The translations under genes and the position numbers were made by a program. Positions 29,491 through 39,617 of a stretch of DNA of 64,000 nt are shown one piece after another. A model generated the notes under the pieces. That model was given only the letters and a program-made list of their open reading frames with translations, searched no databases and had not been told where the DNA came from. Location: contig CAWJEG010000013.1 in the NCBI GenBank assembly GCA_963841845.1, positions 674,772 through 738,771 on the forward strand, given 5' to 3'. The stretch comes from CAVVGZ01 sp963841845. GTDB lineage: Bacteria > Chloroflexota > Anaerolineae > Anaerolineales > Anaerolineaceae. How positions within the stretch are numbered: position 1 is the first letter of the stretch; the number at the start of each line of letters is the position of its first letter.

Positions 29491-30514
29491 ATGAAGAAAA
29501 TTTCCCGCTTCGTGTTGGAATTCCTTGTATTTGTTGCCTTAGTTTCCTGCTCCCTGCCTATTTGCCGTGGGAAATCCCGGCGGAGAACCGCCAGACACTG
29601 GCATTGTGTTAACTGCCACCCCCACTCCCTTCCAGCCGCTTGCAGCCACCTACACCCCTACCATCACCGCAACACTTCTGCCATCCCTAACCCCCACCTT
29701 TGGTCCATCCCCAACCCCAACCCCCTGGTATCAGGGGCTTAAGAAACCTGAAGGCCAGTTCAACGTCCTGGTGTTGGGATCCGATTACCGCCCGAGTTCG
29801 GGATACCGCACCGATGTGATGATGCTGGTTTCCATCAATCCGAAGCAGGGGAATGTGCGCGTGGTGTCTTTCCCCCGTGACCTGTGGGTGACCATTCCGG
29901 GGGTCGGGGAAGAACGGTTGAATACGGCTCAACCCAAAGGCGGCATCTCCTTAATGGCAGACACTCTGGAATATAACTTTGGGGTTCGCCCGGACCGCTA
30001 CATCATGACCAATTTCCAGGGTTTTAAAAATATTGTCGATATTTTGGGAGGCATTGAAGTGCAGACATCCGGTCGCTTATCGGATAGTTGTGACCTGCCG
30101 CAAGCATCTGGTGGTTACTGCACGGTTGGTCCGGGACCGGTTAATATGAATGGTGAGACAGCCCTCTGGTATGTCCGTTCACGCTATACCAGCAACGATT
30201 TCAGCCGCACGCATCGTGCCCAGGAAGTGATGGCAGCCCTCCTCAAAAAACTGGTGAGCCTTGACGCAGTTACCCGCATTCCCGAATTGTTCGATAATTT
30301 CAGCGGCAACATTGAGACCGATCTCTCCCTCAACGATGTCCTTCCCCTGGCACCCCTGGCCCCTGCGTTGGTTGATTCGGACCGTGTCCGGCAGTACTTT
30401 ATCGGGCCGGAACATGTAACCGGTTATGTAATCCCAAGCAGCGGAGCAAATGTGCTTCTTCCCAAGGAAGATTTGATTCGGGATCTCATAATCGAGGCAT
30501 TTTACACACCTTGA
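29491..30514 (+). CDS. LytR-CpsA-Psr family protein (frameshifted near N-terminus)
   Basis: About 340 residues. A hydrophobic lipoprotein-like leader (VFVALVSCSLPI) lies in one frame; the rest follows in another after a one-base shift near 29565. A Thr/Pro-rich linker precedes the LCP domain: NVLVLGSDYR, YRTDVMMLVSINPKQGNVRVVSFPRDLWV, GGIEVQTSGRLSD, and WYVRSRYTSNDFSRTHRAQEVM with the catalytic arginines. LCP enzymes transfer undecaprenyl-linked glycopolymers to the wall or to surface proteins. In a diderm-like or wall-poor Chloroflexota cell the acceptor is not clear. Confidence 0.88.
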
Positions 30515-30526
30515 CAATTTGACAGC

Positions 30527-30565
30527 TTGACAAAATTCATGTAAACTGAATTAAAATAATACTAT
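30527..30565 (+). promoter_or_regulatory. Candidate promoter for recombinase-like gene
   Basis: TTGACA is followed by an AT-rich stretch with TTAAAAT about 18-19 bases downstream, in the short gap before the recombinase-like gene. Two more TTGACA-like hexamers precede it. The spacing is slightly long, so this is only a candidate. Confidence 0.35.
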
Positions 30566-30590
30566 ACGAAAGCTGAAACGTGGTGTAAAT

Positions 30591-31508
30591 ATGTCTCCAG
30601 ATAATGTTGCTATCGGGTCTCAGATTAATGCCCAAACCCCATTACCTCCAGCCATAAAAGGCTGGGAATCGTATTTAAAAGACCAGGGCAGGTCCATCTA
30701 TACCATCAAAGCTTTTTCCGGTGATCTCCACCTGCTGGCGTCTTATCTCCCGCCAGACCGCCCCATCGGGTCCATAACCACCAATGACATCAATTTATTC
30801 TTAAAATGGCTGCAAACCGGCCGCGGAATCCCCTGCAGCGAGAAGAGCCTTGCCCGCCGGGTAACTTCCATTAAGTCATTCTTCCGCTGGCTGGCGAAGT
30901 ACGGTGCTGTCTCCATCAACCCGGCTGAAAAAGTCCTCCAGAAAACAGCCATAAGCCCGCTGCCCGCTGTCCTCACCACCGTTGAGGAGAGCCTGGTGAC
31001 AGAGACTGCCCAGGCCCTCCGCAAAGCTCTCAAATCCGATGCCCGCCCGCTTTGCCTGGTTACCCTCCTTTTGGAAACCGGGATAAAAAAGGGGGAATGC
31101 CTGGCTTTGGATCTTAACCACATTGACAAAGAATCCCCTGACGGAGCTGTTCTGTTCATCCGCTATTCCAACCCGCGCAGCCGCTATAAGGAACGCAAGA
31201 TCGCCTTGAGTTCAGACTGGATGCAGGTCCTGGAGGAATATCTTGGTCAGTACCAGCCCAAGGAACGCCTTTTCCCCTGGTCCCCGCGCAGGCTGGAGTA
31301 TATTCTTGAGGATTTAAGCGACGCAGCCGGAATCGAAAAGCACCTGTCTTTCGATATGTGCCGCTGGACTTGTGCTCTGAACGATTGGGAAGCCGGTATT
31401 GAACCGGATAAAATTCGCCAGAAACTGGGTATCTCCAAGATTCAATGGCGTGAAGTCAGCATGAAATTACGGCAGCTGGCCGGTATGGAACCACCGGCTG
31501 CTTCCTGA
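30591..31508 (+). CDS. Tyrosine-recombinase-like protein with degenerate active site
   Basis: 305 residues with the two-domain XerC/D layout: an N-terminal SAM-like core-binding domain (YLKDQGRSIYTIKAFSGDL ... KSLARRVTSIKSFFRWL) and a C-terminal catalytic-like domain. The catalytic set is damaged. The first Arg of the TGLRxxE motif is Lys (ETGIKKGECLAL), the HxxR box reads FDMCRWTC with only the Arg kept, the LGH box is LGIS, and no clear tyrosine nucleophile is seen near the C-terminus. It may be a structural relative that binds DNA without cutting it. The gene is intact and not beside repeats. Confidence 0.65.
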   Translation: MSPDNVAIGSQINAQTPLPPAIKGWESYLKDQGRSIYTIKAFSGDLHLLASYLPPDRPIGSITTNDINLFLKWLQTGRGIPCSEKSLARRVTSIKSFFRWLAKYGAVSINPAEKVLQKTAISPLPAVLTTVEESLVTETAQALRKALKSDARPLCLVTLLLETGIKKGECLALDLNHIDKESPDGAVLFIRYSNPRSRYKERKIALSSDWMQVLEEYLGQYQPKERLFPWSPRRLEYILEDLSDAAGIEKHLSFDMCRWTCALNDWEAGIEPDKIRQKLGISKIQWREVSMKLRQLAGMEPPAAS

Positions 31509-31520
31509 CCTGCCCGGAAA

Positions 31521-32945
31521 TTATCCTGCAAATCCAGGGACCTTCTGAAGATACAGGTGAATTACCATTTCTGTATCTTCTTTTATTTTTCCAAAATCGG
31601 CCTGTCTTACCCCGGTCACCCATACAATCTGCCCCCCGCTGCACTACCAGCGGCCATTCTGAACGGGCGCGCTGCGGGATTTTTTCATTAATCATGAAGT
31701 CAGATACCCTGGTATGCCCCATCCCCAGCGGTTGGAAGCGGTCACCGGGCTGCCGGCAGCGCACGGATAAAGGCAGTTTTACTGCATCATGATCCAGGTA
31801 GGCATGCAGTTCTCCGCACGGCACCTGCGCTTGCCCTTTTTCAAGTACCTCTGCCAGGAGGTAACCAGCCATTTTCCAGTGAAAGGCATCCTGGAAGGGG
31901 TAGTTCTGCCTCACTGCAACCTCCCAATAATGGCCAATCCCTCATGATCACGCTTGCGCTTCTGGCAAGGATAAGTTCATCTGCTTCCATGAAGAGCAGA
32001 ATCCCTCCGGTCATTTCGATGCGCTTGTCCACCCGGGCATCCCCGGCAAAATCCAGCCCGCGCTGGATTACCGCCTGGTCCAGGTCACTGAGATCGCTCA
32101 ACAGCCGTCCTAAAGCCTTGCGCAGCAGCCCGCCCTGGATTCCTTGCGGAAAGCTGCAGAATTTTTCAAGCGAGAAAGATACACTTTGCGCTGTTTCCTG
32201 CCGCAGGCATTCCTGCCAGGCGGTCTGCACGGCTTCCATGACAACCGCATATTCCTGGCGGGTGTTGGAAGCCAGCCTCAGCACAGCCTGTTTAATGTTG
32301 GGGTTGTAGCTTTGCAGCGAAGGAATCAGCTCGTGGCGGATGCGGTTACGCAGGTAGGCCGGGTCAAGATTGCTTTCATCCTCGACCGGGCGAAGATCCC
32401 TTTCCCGGCAAAAATCCATGATCTCGGAACGCCAGGTATCCAGCAGCGGGCGCACCAGCGGGATATCAGCGCCCCATGCATGGGTGCGGCTGCAGGTTTC
32501 CATGCCCTGCATCCCGGCCAAGCCGCTTCCGCGCAGCAGGTGCATCAGCACCGTCTCTACCTGGTCATCGGCGGTATGCGCCACCAGCACTGCCCGGCAG
32601 TCATTCTTTTTCGCCAGGGAAAAGAGAAATCCATAGCGGCAGCGGCGGGCTGCTTCTTCAATCGACAGGTGATTTTCCCGGGCGAATGCAGTTTACATCG
32701 ATTGACTCAACCGCCCAGCCAAGCCCTTTTCCGGCTGCTATGGAAGAAACAAGCTCTGCCTCCTGTCTGGATGAAGGCCGCAGCCTATGATCCAGATGCC
32801 CGACCAGCGGGTGGTAACCCAAATCCAGCAGCACCTCCAGCAGGGTAAGGCTGTCCGCCCCGCCGGAAACCCCCACCACCATATCATCTGCAGGGTTGAG
32901 CAGGCAGGTCTCACGCAGCAGCCGTGCAATCCGGGCAGTATCCAT
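31521..32945 (-). CDS. tilS: tRNA(Ile)-lysidine synthetase (frameshifted)
   Basis: Several frames join into a protein of about 470 residues. The N-terminal PP-loop is GVSGGADSLTLLEVL, then VGHLDHRLRPSS; a middle frame holds LVAHTADDQVETVLMHLLRGSGLAGM and LVRPLLDT, typical of TilS. The C-terminal part (FQPLGMGHTRVSDFMINEKIP) is the TilS C domain and ends in IHLYLQKVPGFAG after another shift near 31640. It modifies C34 of tRNA-Ile(CAU). It is convergent with the recombinase-like gene and divergent from the sirtuin gene. Breaks near 32690 and 31900 are probably sequence errors because TilS is normally essential. Confidence 0.88.
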
Positions 32946-33112
32946 ATGCCGATTATACCTTCCCGCAGCCATGCCGTGGATTTCCTCCAGGTCAAACCAT
33001 TATGCTTAATAAATCCGCCGCTTCCTGTACTAAAATAGTCACAGGAATCCATCCGGCGAGCCTGTGCGGTGCTTCAGCTGCCAGGGAGAATTTTCCACCA
33101 GGAGATGACAGG

Positions 33113-33899
33113 ATGAACCCTCAACAGGAAAGTGAAAGCAAAATCAGGCGGGCGGCACAGCTGCTTTCCCGATCCTCCCGGGCGGTGGCATTTACCGGGG
33201 CAGGCATTTCCACCCCCTCCGGAATCCCCGATTTTCGTACGAGGGGCAGCGGGCTGTGGTCCCGCAGCGACCCGATGCAGGTGGCTTCGCTGACGGCATT
33301 CCTCGACCGTCCGCAGGATTTTTATGACTGGCTCAGGCCGCTGGTGGCTAAAATGGACTCCTCGCTGCCCAACCCTGCCCATACCGGCGCTGGCCAGGCT
33401 GGAGGAGATGCGCCTCCTGCAGGGAGTCATCACCCAGAACATAGACGGGCTGCACCACAAAGCAGGCTCGCAAAACGTCATTGAACTGCACGGCTCGATG
33501 CTGACCCTCACCTGCCTCACCTGCGTCCGCAGCTATGAATCGGCCCCCTTCCGCCAGACCCTGGTGGAACAGGGTGAGATGCCGCGCTGCACGGTATGCG
33601 GCAGCATTCTCAAACCGGATATTGTGTTGTACGAGGAAATGCTGCCCGAAATAGCCTGGACGTTGGCAGAAAACGCCTGCACCACCGCCGATGTGATCCT
33701 GGTGGCCGGTACCTCTCTGGAGGTTACCCCGGCTGCCTGGCTGCCGCGCTACGGGCTGGAAAACGGGGCAAAGCTGATCATTGTCAACCGCGAAAGGACA
33801 CACCTGGACAGGCAGGCGGAAGTTATCCTGCACCAGGATGTTGCCGCCGCCCTGCCGAAAATTGTCAGTACGATTGAAGAAATTTCTACCGGGGGATAA
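33113..33899 (+). CDS. cobB: NAD-dependent protein deacylase, sirtuin (frameshifted)
   Basis: Two frames meeting near 33380 give about 262 residues. GAGISTPSGIPDFRTRGSGLW is the NAD-binding loop and TQNIDGLHHKAGS with ELHG contains the catalytic histidine. Zinc cysteines appear as CLTC and CTVC. VAGTSLEVTPAAWLP and IIVNRE finish the Rossmann fold. It removes acyl groups from lysines. Ribosome site CAGGAGATGACAGG precedes the start. The following mutL gene is convergent and ends 4 bases away. Confidence 0.9.
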
Positions 33900-33903
33900 G
33901 GAA

Positions 33904-35640
33904 TCAGCGGCTGCCGCGCCGCCCGAACTGCCTTTCCAGGGCATCCACGGCTATATGGATCATCGTCGGGCGCCCGTGCGGGCAGGTGCGCGGCGAGGTA
34001 CAGTTCTCAAGGTCCAGTACCAGCGCTTTTTGCTCTTCGGTTGAGAGCTGCCTGCCGGCTTTTACGGCTGCCCGTTTGCAGATACGCGCCACCAGGCGCC
34101 CCTCGACCTCGTTTTGCAGCGGCGTTTCATCCTCCTCAAAATCCTCCACCAGCACCCGCAGCGCCGCCCCCGGCTCCATGCCGCCCAGCAGGCCCGGCAT
34201 GGCGCGCACGCGGAAAGTGTGCGGCCCGAACTCCTCTACCTGGAAACCATAACGCTCCAGCACCGGCAGCTGCCCGGCCAGCGTATCCGCCTGGGAGGGT
34301 GTGAGCTGCACAGTGGCAGGCTCCAGCAGGGTCTGCGATGGCAGAACTCCCGCCCCGGAAGCCATCATTTTTTCAAAGAGGATACGCTCATGGGCGGCGT
34401 GCTGGTCAATCAGGTACAGCCCGTCGGGTCCCTCCGCCACCAGGTAAGCGGCGCCGATCTGACCCACCACCCGTAATAAGGGGATGCGGTCTCCGGGAAG
34501 CGCTGTTGGCGGCTGTGCCCTCATACCCATATCGGGGCCAGGCTCAGCACTGGCTGCCAGGCTCCATGCCGGATCAATCTGGCGGGTGCCCGGCGGTGAT
34601 CCTGGCGGGTAATTGTTGTGTCCCCAGGTTAAAGAAGGCAGGTTTTCTACAGGTGAATATGCCAGCATGGCGCGCCGCACCGCCCGCTGCACAGCGCGGA
34701 ATACAAGATCCGGGCTGCGGAAACGCACTTCAGCCTTGGCCGGGTGCACATTGACATCCACCAGCTCGGGTTCAACCTGGATAAACAGCGCCGCCAGCGG
34801 ATAGCGCCCCACCATCAGGTAGGTGTGGTAGGCCTGCAGCAGCGCCGAACTGAGGGCAGGATCCTGGATCCAGCGCCCGTTGACAAAGAACGAAATCTCC
34901 TTGCGGTTGGAGCGTGTCAGCGAGACCGGGCTGATGAAGCCGGAGATATTCAGCGGATCTTCCTCAAAATGCAGCGCCAGCATTTCCCTGGCAGTTTCCG
35001 CCCCGTAGATGGCGGCCAGCACTTCGCGCTGCGCCCCGTTCCCGCTGGACTGGAAGGTAATTTTCCCCTCCATGATCAAGCGGAAGCGGATGCCCGGGTA
35101 TGCCAGGGCATAATGGCTGATAAACTCGGAAATGCGCTGGCGCTCGGTGGTATCGCTCTTGAGGAATTTCAGGCGCGCCGGCACATTGTAGAACAGCTCC
35201 TCCACCGTCACCACCGTCCCCACCGGGACGCCCGCCCGTTCGGCAGCGACCACCCGGCCGCCATCCACCTTGAAACGTCCCCCGCTGTCTTCAGTATTAA
35301 CACGGGAAACCACTGTCAGGCGTGATACCGAAGCGATCGAGGCCAGCGCCTCACCGCGGAATCCGAGGGTGCGGATGTGAAAGAGGTCCCCGGCACTCTG
35401 GATTTTGCTGGTGGCATGGCGCATCACCGCCAGGCTCAGTTCTTCATGGGGAATGCCGCTGCCGTCGTCAGCCACCTCAACCAGCTTGCGGCCGGCATCT
35501 TCAATACGGATGGTGACCTGCGTGGCTCCCGCATCGATGGCATTTTCAACCAGCTCCTTAACCACCGATGCCGGGCGCTCCACCACCTCGCCGGCAGCGA
35601 TCTGGGAGGCCACATCCTCGGTCAGCACATGGATTTTCAT
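33904..35640 (-). CDS. mutL: DNA mismatch repair protein MutL
   Basis: An intact protein of about 578 residues. The N-terminal GHKL ATPase has ELVENAIDAGATQ, DDGSGIP and TLGFRGEALASIASVSRL; a linker of low complexity surrounds residues 340-390. The C-terminal domain carries DQHAAHERILFE, which fits the endonuclease motif DQHA(X)2E(X)4E, and CPHGRPT near the end, so this MutL should nick DNA as in species lacking MutH. The start MKIHVLTEDVASQIAAGEVVERP is the conserved one, five codons after the first ATG. Confidence 0.96.
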   Translation of the reverse strand: MKIHVLTEDVASQIAAGEVVERPASVVKELVENAIDAGATQVTIRIEDAGRKLVEVADDGSGIPHEELSLAVMRHATSKIQSAGDLFHIRTLGFRGEALASIASVSRLTVVSRVNTEDSGGRFKVDGGRVVAAERAGVPVGTVVTVEELFYNVPARLKFLKSDTTERQRISEFISHYALAYPGIRFRLIMEGKITFQSSGNGAQREVLAAIYGAETAREMLALHFEEDPLNISGFISPVSLTRSNRKEISFFVNGRWIQDPALSSALLQAYHTYLMVGRYPLAALFIQVEPELVDVNVHPAKAEVRFRSPDLVFRAVQRAVRRAMLAYSPVENLPSLTWGHNNYPPGSPPGTRQIDPAWSLAASAEPGPDMGMRAQPPTALPGDRIPLLRVVGQIGAAYLVAEGPDGLYLIDQHAAHERILFEKMMASGAGVLPSQTLLEPATVQLTPSQADTLAGQLPVLERYGFQVEEFGPHTFRVRAMPGLLGGMEPGAALRVLVEDFEEDETPLQNEVEGRLVARICKRAAVKAGRQLSTEEQKALVLDLENCTSPRTCPHGRPTMIHIAVDALERQFGRRGSR

Positions 35641-35712
35641 CATCACCTCTGCCACCGATTATATCAGCCGCCCGCGTTTGACGCTGTCCATAATTGCGGT
35701 TATGATGAGATT

Positions 35713-36107
35713 ACTCCAGGCCGGCCGGGCGGCCGCAGTCCCCCTTGCGGGGATTGAGGAAAGTCCGCACTCCACAGGGCACGCTGCCGGGTAACACCCG
35801 GGGCGGGGCAACCTGCCAGACAGGGCTACAGAAACAGACTGCCGGCGCAAGCCGGCGAGGATGAAAAGGCGGTGTAAGAGACCACCGGCGTCCGCAGCAA
35901 TGCGGCGGCCAGGCAACCCTCAGCGGGAGCAAGGCCAAGCAGGAGCAAAGGACGGCACCTTCGGGCGTCCGTCCGGGAAGCGGCCCGTTTCCCTTGAGCT
36001 CCGGGTAGGCTGCACGAGCTGGCTGGAGACAGCCAGCCCAGAGAGATGGCCGCCCAGGCGGGGTAACACCCGCCGGACAGAATGCGGCTTATAAGCTGGC
36101 CTGGAGT
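35713..36107 (+). ncRNA. rnpB: RNase P RNA (class A)
   Basis: The 10 bp terminal helix P1 pairs ACTCCAGGCC at the 5' end with GGCCTGGAGT at the 3' end. The universal GAGGAAAGTCCGCACTCC (CRI) and the 3' block with GGACAGAATGCGGCTTA are present, along with the GGGCAC and AGGATGAAAAGG segments. The length of about 395 nt is normal. It is the catalytic part of the enzyme that trims tRNA 5' ends. Confidence 0.97.
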
Positions 36108-36121
36108 ATATTCTTATTAAA

Positions 36122-36201
36122 TGCGCCGGACAGAATACCATCGAGGTACGATGTGCGGCTTACTCGAAGAGTCCCGGTTGGGATAGGCTGGCCTGGAGTA
36201 A
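36122..36201 (+). repeat. Partial second copy of the rnpB 3' end
   Basis: Three blocks of the rnpB 3' end recur in order right after the gene: GCCGGACAGAAT, GTGCGGCTTA and GGCTGGCCTGGAGTA. They are separated by new inserts of about 17 and 23 bases. A third, shorter echo (GGACAAAATACCAT) follows at about 36218. The blocks keep the sequence that in the real gene forms the 3' strand of P1 and the adjacent conserved element. Confidence 0.8.
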
Positions 36202-36276
36202 TTTATTTTCCGATACTGGACAAAATACCATTTACCGGAAATATAATCAGACCTCGAAACCCAATACCGCCATTAC

Positions 36277-37021
36277 CGCCGCCAACTCATATTGTTAAGG
36301 GGATGGCGACGCGAAGCTAGTCCCTTTCGGGGCGAAGATGGCGGTTTCCTGGATCCACGCATGACATAGAACACAGCCGATTCGAGCCGGGAATTGACAA
36401 CTAGACAGAAACAGGTAATCCCGGTTGCAACCAGAGAAATCATTTTTAGGACGACGCGCAGCTAGTCCTTTTTAGGACGACGCAAAGCGACCAGAGGAAG
36501 TCCCCGACCAACGGGAGTGGGGCTAATCCTTTTGACCCCGAAGGGGAAGCCCCTTTTGGGTTGGGAAGCTAGTCCCTGACCCTACGGGAAAATTGGGTAA
36601 ACTCCTGCAACCGCCAAAACCGACATTCACGCCATTTCCTTAAGGGGGAGACGGAGATGGCGGTTATCCATAGCACACCTGACATTGAATATAACCAGTT
36701 CGAGCCAGGGATTGCCCTCCAGGCAGACCAACGCCCAGCTCTGGGTTTCCGTCATGTTTCGCCATTCCACCGGGAGGTGGTTTGGTTAAGGGATGTTTGA
36801 TTGCTCCGGTGCGGGCGAAGCATTTCTGTAAGGGCACGGGGTTTTTACGCTGTCAAAGGTTCATCACAGCTCCCCGTGCCCCTACACCAGCCTTGCCAGA
36901 CCGCCGCCAACGACCGCCGCCAACTCATTTTGTTAAGGGGATTGCGAAGATGGCGGTTATCCTGAACACTCCTGATATTGAACACAGCCTGTTCGTGCCA
37001 GGGATTGCCCTCCAGGCAGAT
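36277..37021 (+). repeat. Three diverged copies of a ~110-130 bp repeat unit
   Basis: Units at about 36277-36408, 36629-36730 and 36915-37021 share the order: CGCCAACTCAT-TTGTTAAGGGG (degenerate in the second), GAAGATGGCGGTTATCC, then ACACC-TGA-ATTGAA and GTTCG-GCCAGGGATTG. The last two also share CCCTCCAGGCAGA. No coding frame runs through. The spacer between units 1 and 2 contains GCTAGTCC/GACGACGC motifs and that between 2 and 3 a long hairpin. Origin unknown. Confidence 0.75.
36827..36886. repeat. Hairpin repeat, GGGCACGGGG family, copy 1
   Basis: Arms TGTAAGGGCACGGGG and CCCCGTGCCCCTACA enclose a 30-base loop. The same arms recur at 54448-54507 with a different loop, so this is a dispersed palindromic element that can fold in RNA or DNA. 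Confidence 0.75.
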
Positions 37022-37167
37022 ACAGGTGATATACGAAGATTAACCTGGCATATAATATAAACACCGAATATTTTATAATTTATGCCTGAGCCAGGCAAGG
37101 ATAAACCCGTCTTTGTGTTTTCTTCTAATAATTCTGAACAATACAAATGCAACTGATTGGATAATTA

Positions 37168-38326
37168 ATGGCAAATAGTAAACTCACTGCAACCAAAAGG
37201 GCGAAATTCGACGAGTTCTACACGCAGTATCACGATATTGAAAAAGAAATTACCGCTTATTTGGAGTTTAACCCAGATGTATTCCGAGATAAGACGGTGC
37301 TGTTACCCTGTGATGACCCGGAGTGGAGCAACTTCACAAAGTATTTTGCACAAAATTTTGAAAGGATTGGACTGAAAAAACTCATCAGTACAAGCTATGC
37401 TGATAATAGCAAGACATATAAAGGTTTTTACCAGCCAACCTTATTTGAAACAAATGATCCACAATTTGATGAAACCAAAACCAAGAAAAACGGGAAGATT
37501 TATAACTTGACCCACGACAAGACTGGTGACCTCAAGGCTAATGTAGAAGACCTGGAGTGGCAATACTTGACAGGCGATGGCGATTTCAGAAGTGATGAGA
37601 TAAAAAAACTTACGCGATGAATCTGACATAATCATTACAAATCCGCCCTTCTCTTTATTTCGTGAGTTTTTGGCATGGATTATGGAGGCTGGAAAACAGT
37701 TTGTGATTATCAGTAGTTTAAGTGCGATTACTTATAAAGAAATTTTTCCGTTCATCAAGAATGAAATGATGTGGCTGGGTAACGGTTTTCATGCTGGAAA
37801 TGCTTACTTTACAACACCTTTTGCCAAAGATTACACGGAAGGGGTTTATAACACGGAAACAGGCTTGGTAAAGTTTAGGAATGTTTGTTGGTTTACGAAT
37901 CTTGACCACGGAAGGCGTCATCAACCATTACCATTAATGACATTGGCAGAAAATCTAAAATTCAGCAAGCACAAAGAAATCAAGGGAAAGAAATCTTACA
38001 TTAGATATGAAAACTATGATGCCATCGAAGTACCATTTACCGATGCCATTCCAAGAGATTATTGTGGCGTGATGGGTGTTCCGATTAGTTTTCTAGATAA
38101 ATACAATCCAGAGCAATTTGAAATTGTTGGTATGTGTGAAAACGAGGACTTATATAATTTAAAAACAAAAGTATACAATTCTGCTGAATGCAAACAAGCT
38201 TATTTGGATAAGTTCGGAAAAAAAGGAACATACGATTTAAATGCCAGCGGAGTAATTATTAAGGATGGATTATTAGAAAAAGTGTATCAACGTGTACTTA
38301 TTAAAATCAGGAAACCTACAAAATGA
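37168..38326 (+). CDS. EcoRI-family adenine-specific DNA methyltransferase (frameshifted)
   Basis: Two frames give about 386 residues; removing one T near 37611 joins EIKKL to RDESDIIITNPPFSLFREFL. IITNPPF is the catalytic motif IV of N6-adenine methylases, and LLPCDDPEWSNFTKYF plus GDFRS are the SAM-binding side of the M.EcoRI-type fold (MT-EcoRI_N-like). It would methylate adenine in a short target and protect the host. The stop overlaps the next gene, a DUF262-HNH protein, as ATGA, so the two form a coupled unit. The region is clearly more AT-rich than flanking housekeeping genes. Confidence 0.85.
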
Positions 38327-39483
38327 TAACTAATCTAAAAACAAATATCACAGTTAGAGATATTTGCCAGGGGTTTGTCTATAACGAATTGGAAGGCAAG
38401 GGGTTGTTTGGTTTGTCCGGGAAATTAACCATCCAACCGGAGTACCAACGCAACTATTTCTATGCGGACGGTAAAAAGGATGTAGCTGTCATCCAATCGC
38501 TCCTTAAGGGATACCCTTTGGGGTTATTTTATTTTAATAAAGTAAGTGACGAAAAGCTGGAAGTTATGGACGGGCAGCAGCGCATCACCAGTTTTGGTCG
38601 CTATGTAACGGGCAAATTTGCCATTAAAGATGAAGGAATGGAGCAATATTTTAGTGGTATTGCAGCTGACAAGCAATCCAAAATATTAGAAACCAAATTG
38701 CTTATTTATGAATGCATAGGCACTGAAAGCGAGATAAAAGAGTGGTTCAAAACGGTCAATATTGCTGGCGTGCCGCTCAACGACCAGGAAATGTTGAATG
38801 CCGTGTATTCAGGACCATTTGTAACACTTGGAAAGGAAGAGTTCAGTAATAGCCAAAACGCCAATATCCAAAAATGGAGCGCGTATATTTCTGGTAGTGT
38901 CAATCGCCAGGAATTTCTTGAATGTGCCCTTGACTGGGTAAGTAAAGGAAACATTGGCGATTACATGAGCCGGCATCGCAAAGATAAGAACATAAAAGAA
39001 TTAAAAACCTATTTCAACAGTGTTATTGATTGGGTTTCAAATGTATTCATCGATGTACTGAGCGAGATGAAGGGGTTGGAGTGGGGACGATTGTATGAAG
39101 AGTATCACAGTAAAGCATTCAACCCTGACAAGGTTTCTCAAGAGGTGCAAAAACTTTACAACGATCCGTATGTTAAAAATCGTAAGGGCATATTTGAGTA
39201 CATTCTTGGCGGTGCAGTTGATACAAAATTATTAGATATCCGGGTGTTTGATGATGCAACCAAAATATCTGTTTATTCAAAGCAAACTGATAGAGCCAAA
39301 GCCAGGGATGAATCGAACTGCTCGCTTTGTGCTATTGGACATGATGCCAACAAGGGGAAAATCTGGAAGTTGAGCGAAATGGATGCCGATCATGTAGCAG
39401 CATGGAGCGAAGGTGGGGCAACAAACATCAGCAACTGCCAATTGTTGTGTAAGACACACAATAGGGCTAAAGGGAACCGGTGA
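38323..39483 (+). CDS. DUF262 - HNH nuclease, probable restriction partner
   Basis: An intact 386-residue protein. Residues about 10-220 form a DUF262 (ParB-like/GmrS-type NTPase) domain with the diagnostic DGQQRITS near residue 83. Residues about 320-386 form an HNH nuclease: CSLC, then DADHVAAWSEGGATNISNCQLLCKTHNRAKG. This domain pair is known from type IV enzymes such as GmrSD and BrxU that use nucleotide-driven cutting. Here it is coupled to an adenine methylase, so methyl-sensitive cutting is a likely alternative. It acts in the cytosol against foreign DNA. Confidence 0.85.
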   Translation: MITNLKTNITVRDICQGFVYNELEGKGLFGLSGKLTIQPEYQRNYFYADGKKDVAVIQSLLKGYPLGLFYFNKVSDEKLEVMDGQQRITSFGRYVTGKFAIKDEGMEQYFSGIAADKQSKILETKLLIYECIGTESEIKEWFKTVNIAGVPLNDQEMLNAVYSGPFVTLGKEEFSNSQNANIQKWSAYISGSVNRQEFLECALDWVSKGNIGDYMSRHRKDKNIKELKTYFNSVIDWVSNVFIDVLSEMKGLEWGRLYEEYHSKAFNPDKVSQEVQKLYNDPYVKNRKGIFEYILGGAVDTKLLDIRVFDDATKISVYSKQTDRAKARDESNCSLCAIGHDANKGKIWKLSEMDADHVAAWSEGGATNISNCQLLCKTHNRAKGNR

Positions 39484-39617
39484 GGTTATCTGGAATTAGA
39501 ATAAATCTTCAGATGATATATTGCATAACAGAACCATCATCCGTAGACATCCATTAATAATATTTCAAATCAAAAATAAAAATTATTGTTAGGATCTTTT
39601 TCTCGAAGTTTATTAAA

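Noticed and set aside
30591..31508. Functional phage integrase marking a prophage
   Set aside because: Most catalytic residues are replaced, no phage genes or attachment repeats are adjacent, and the neighbours are housekeeping genes.
33074..35757. Long open frames on the strand opposite to sirtuin and mutL
   Set aside because: They mirror GC-rich coding sequence of recognisable genes on the other strand and have no domain features.
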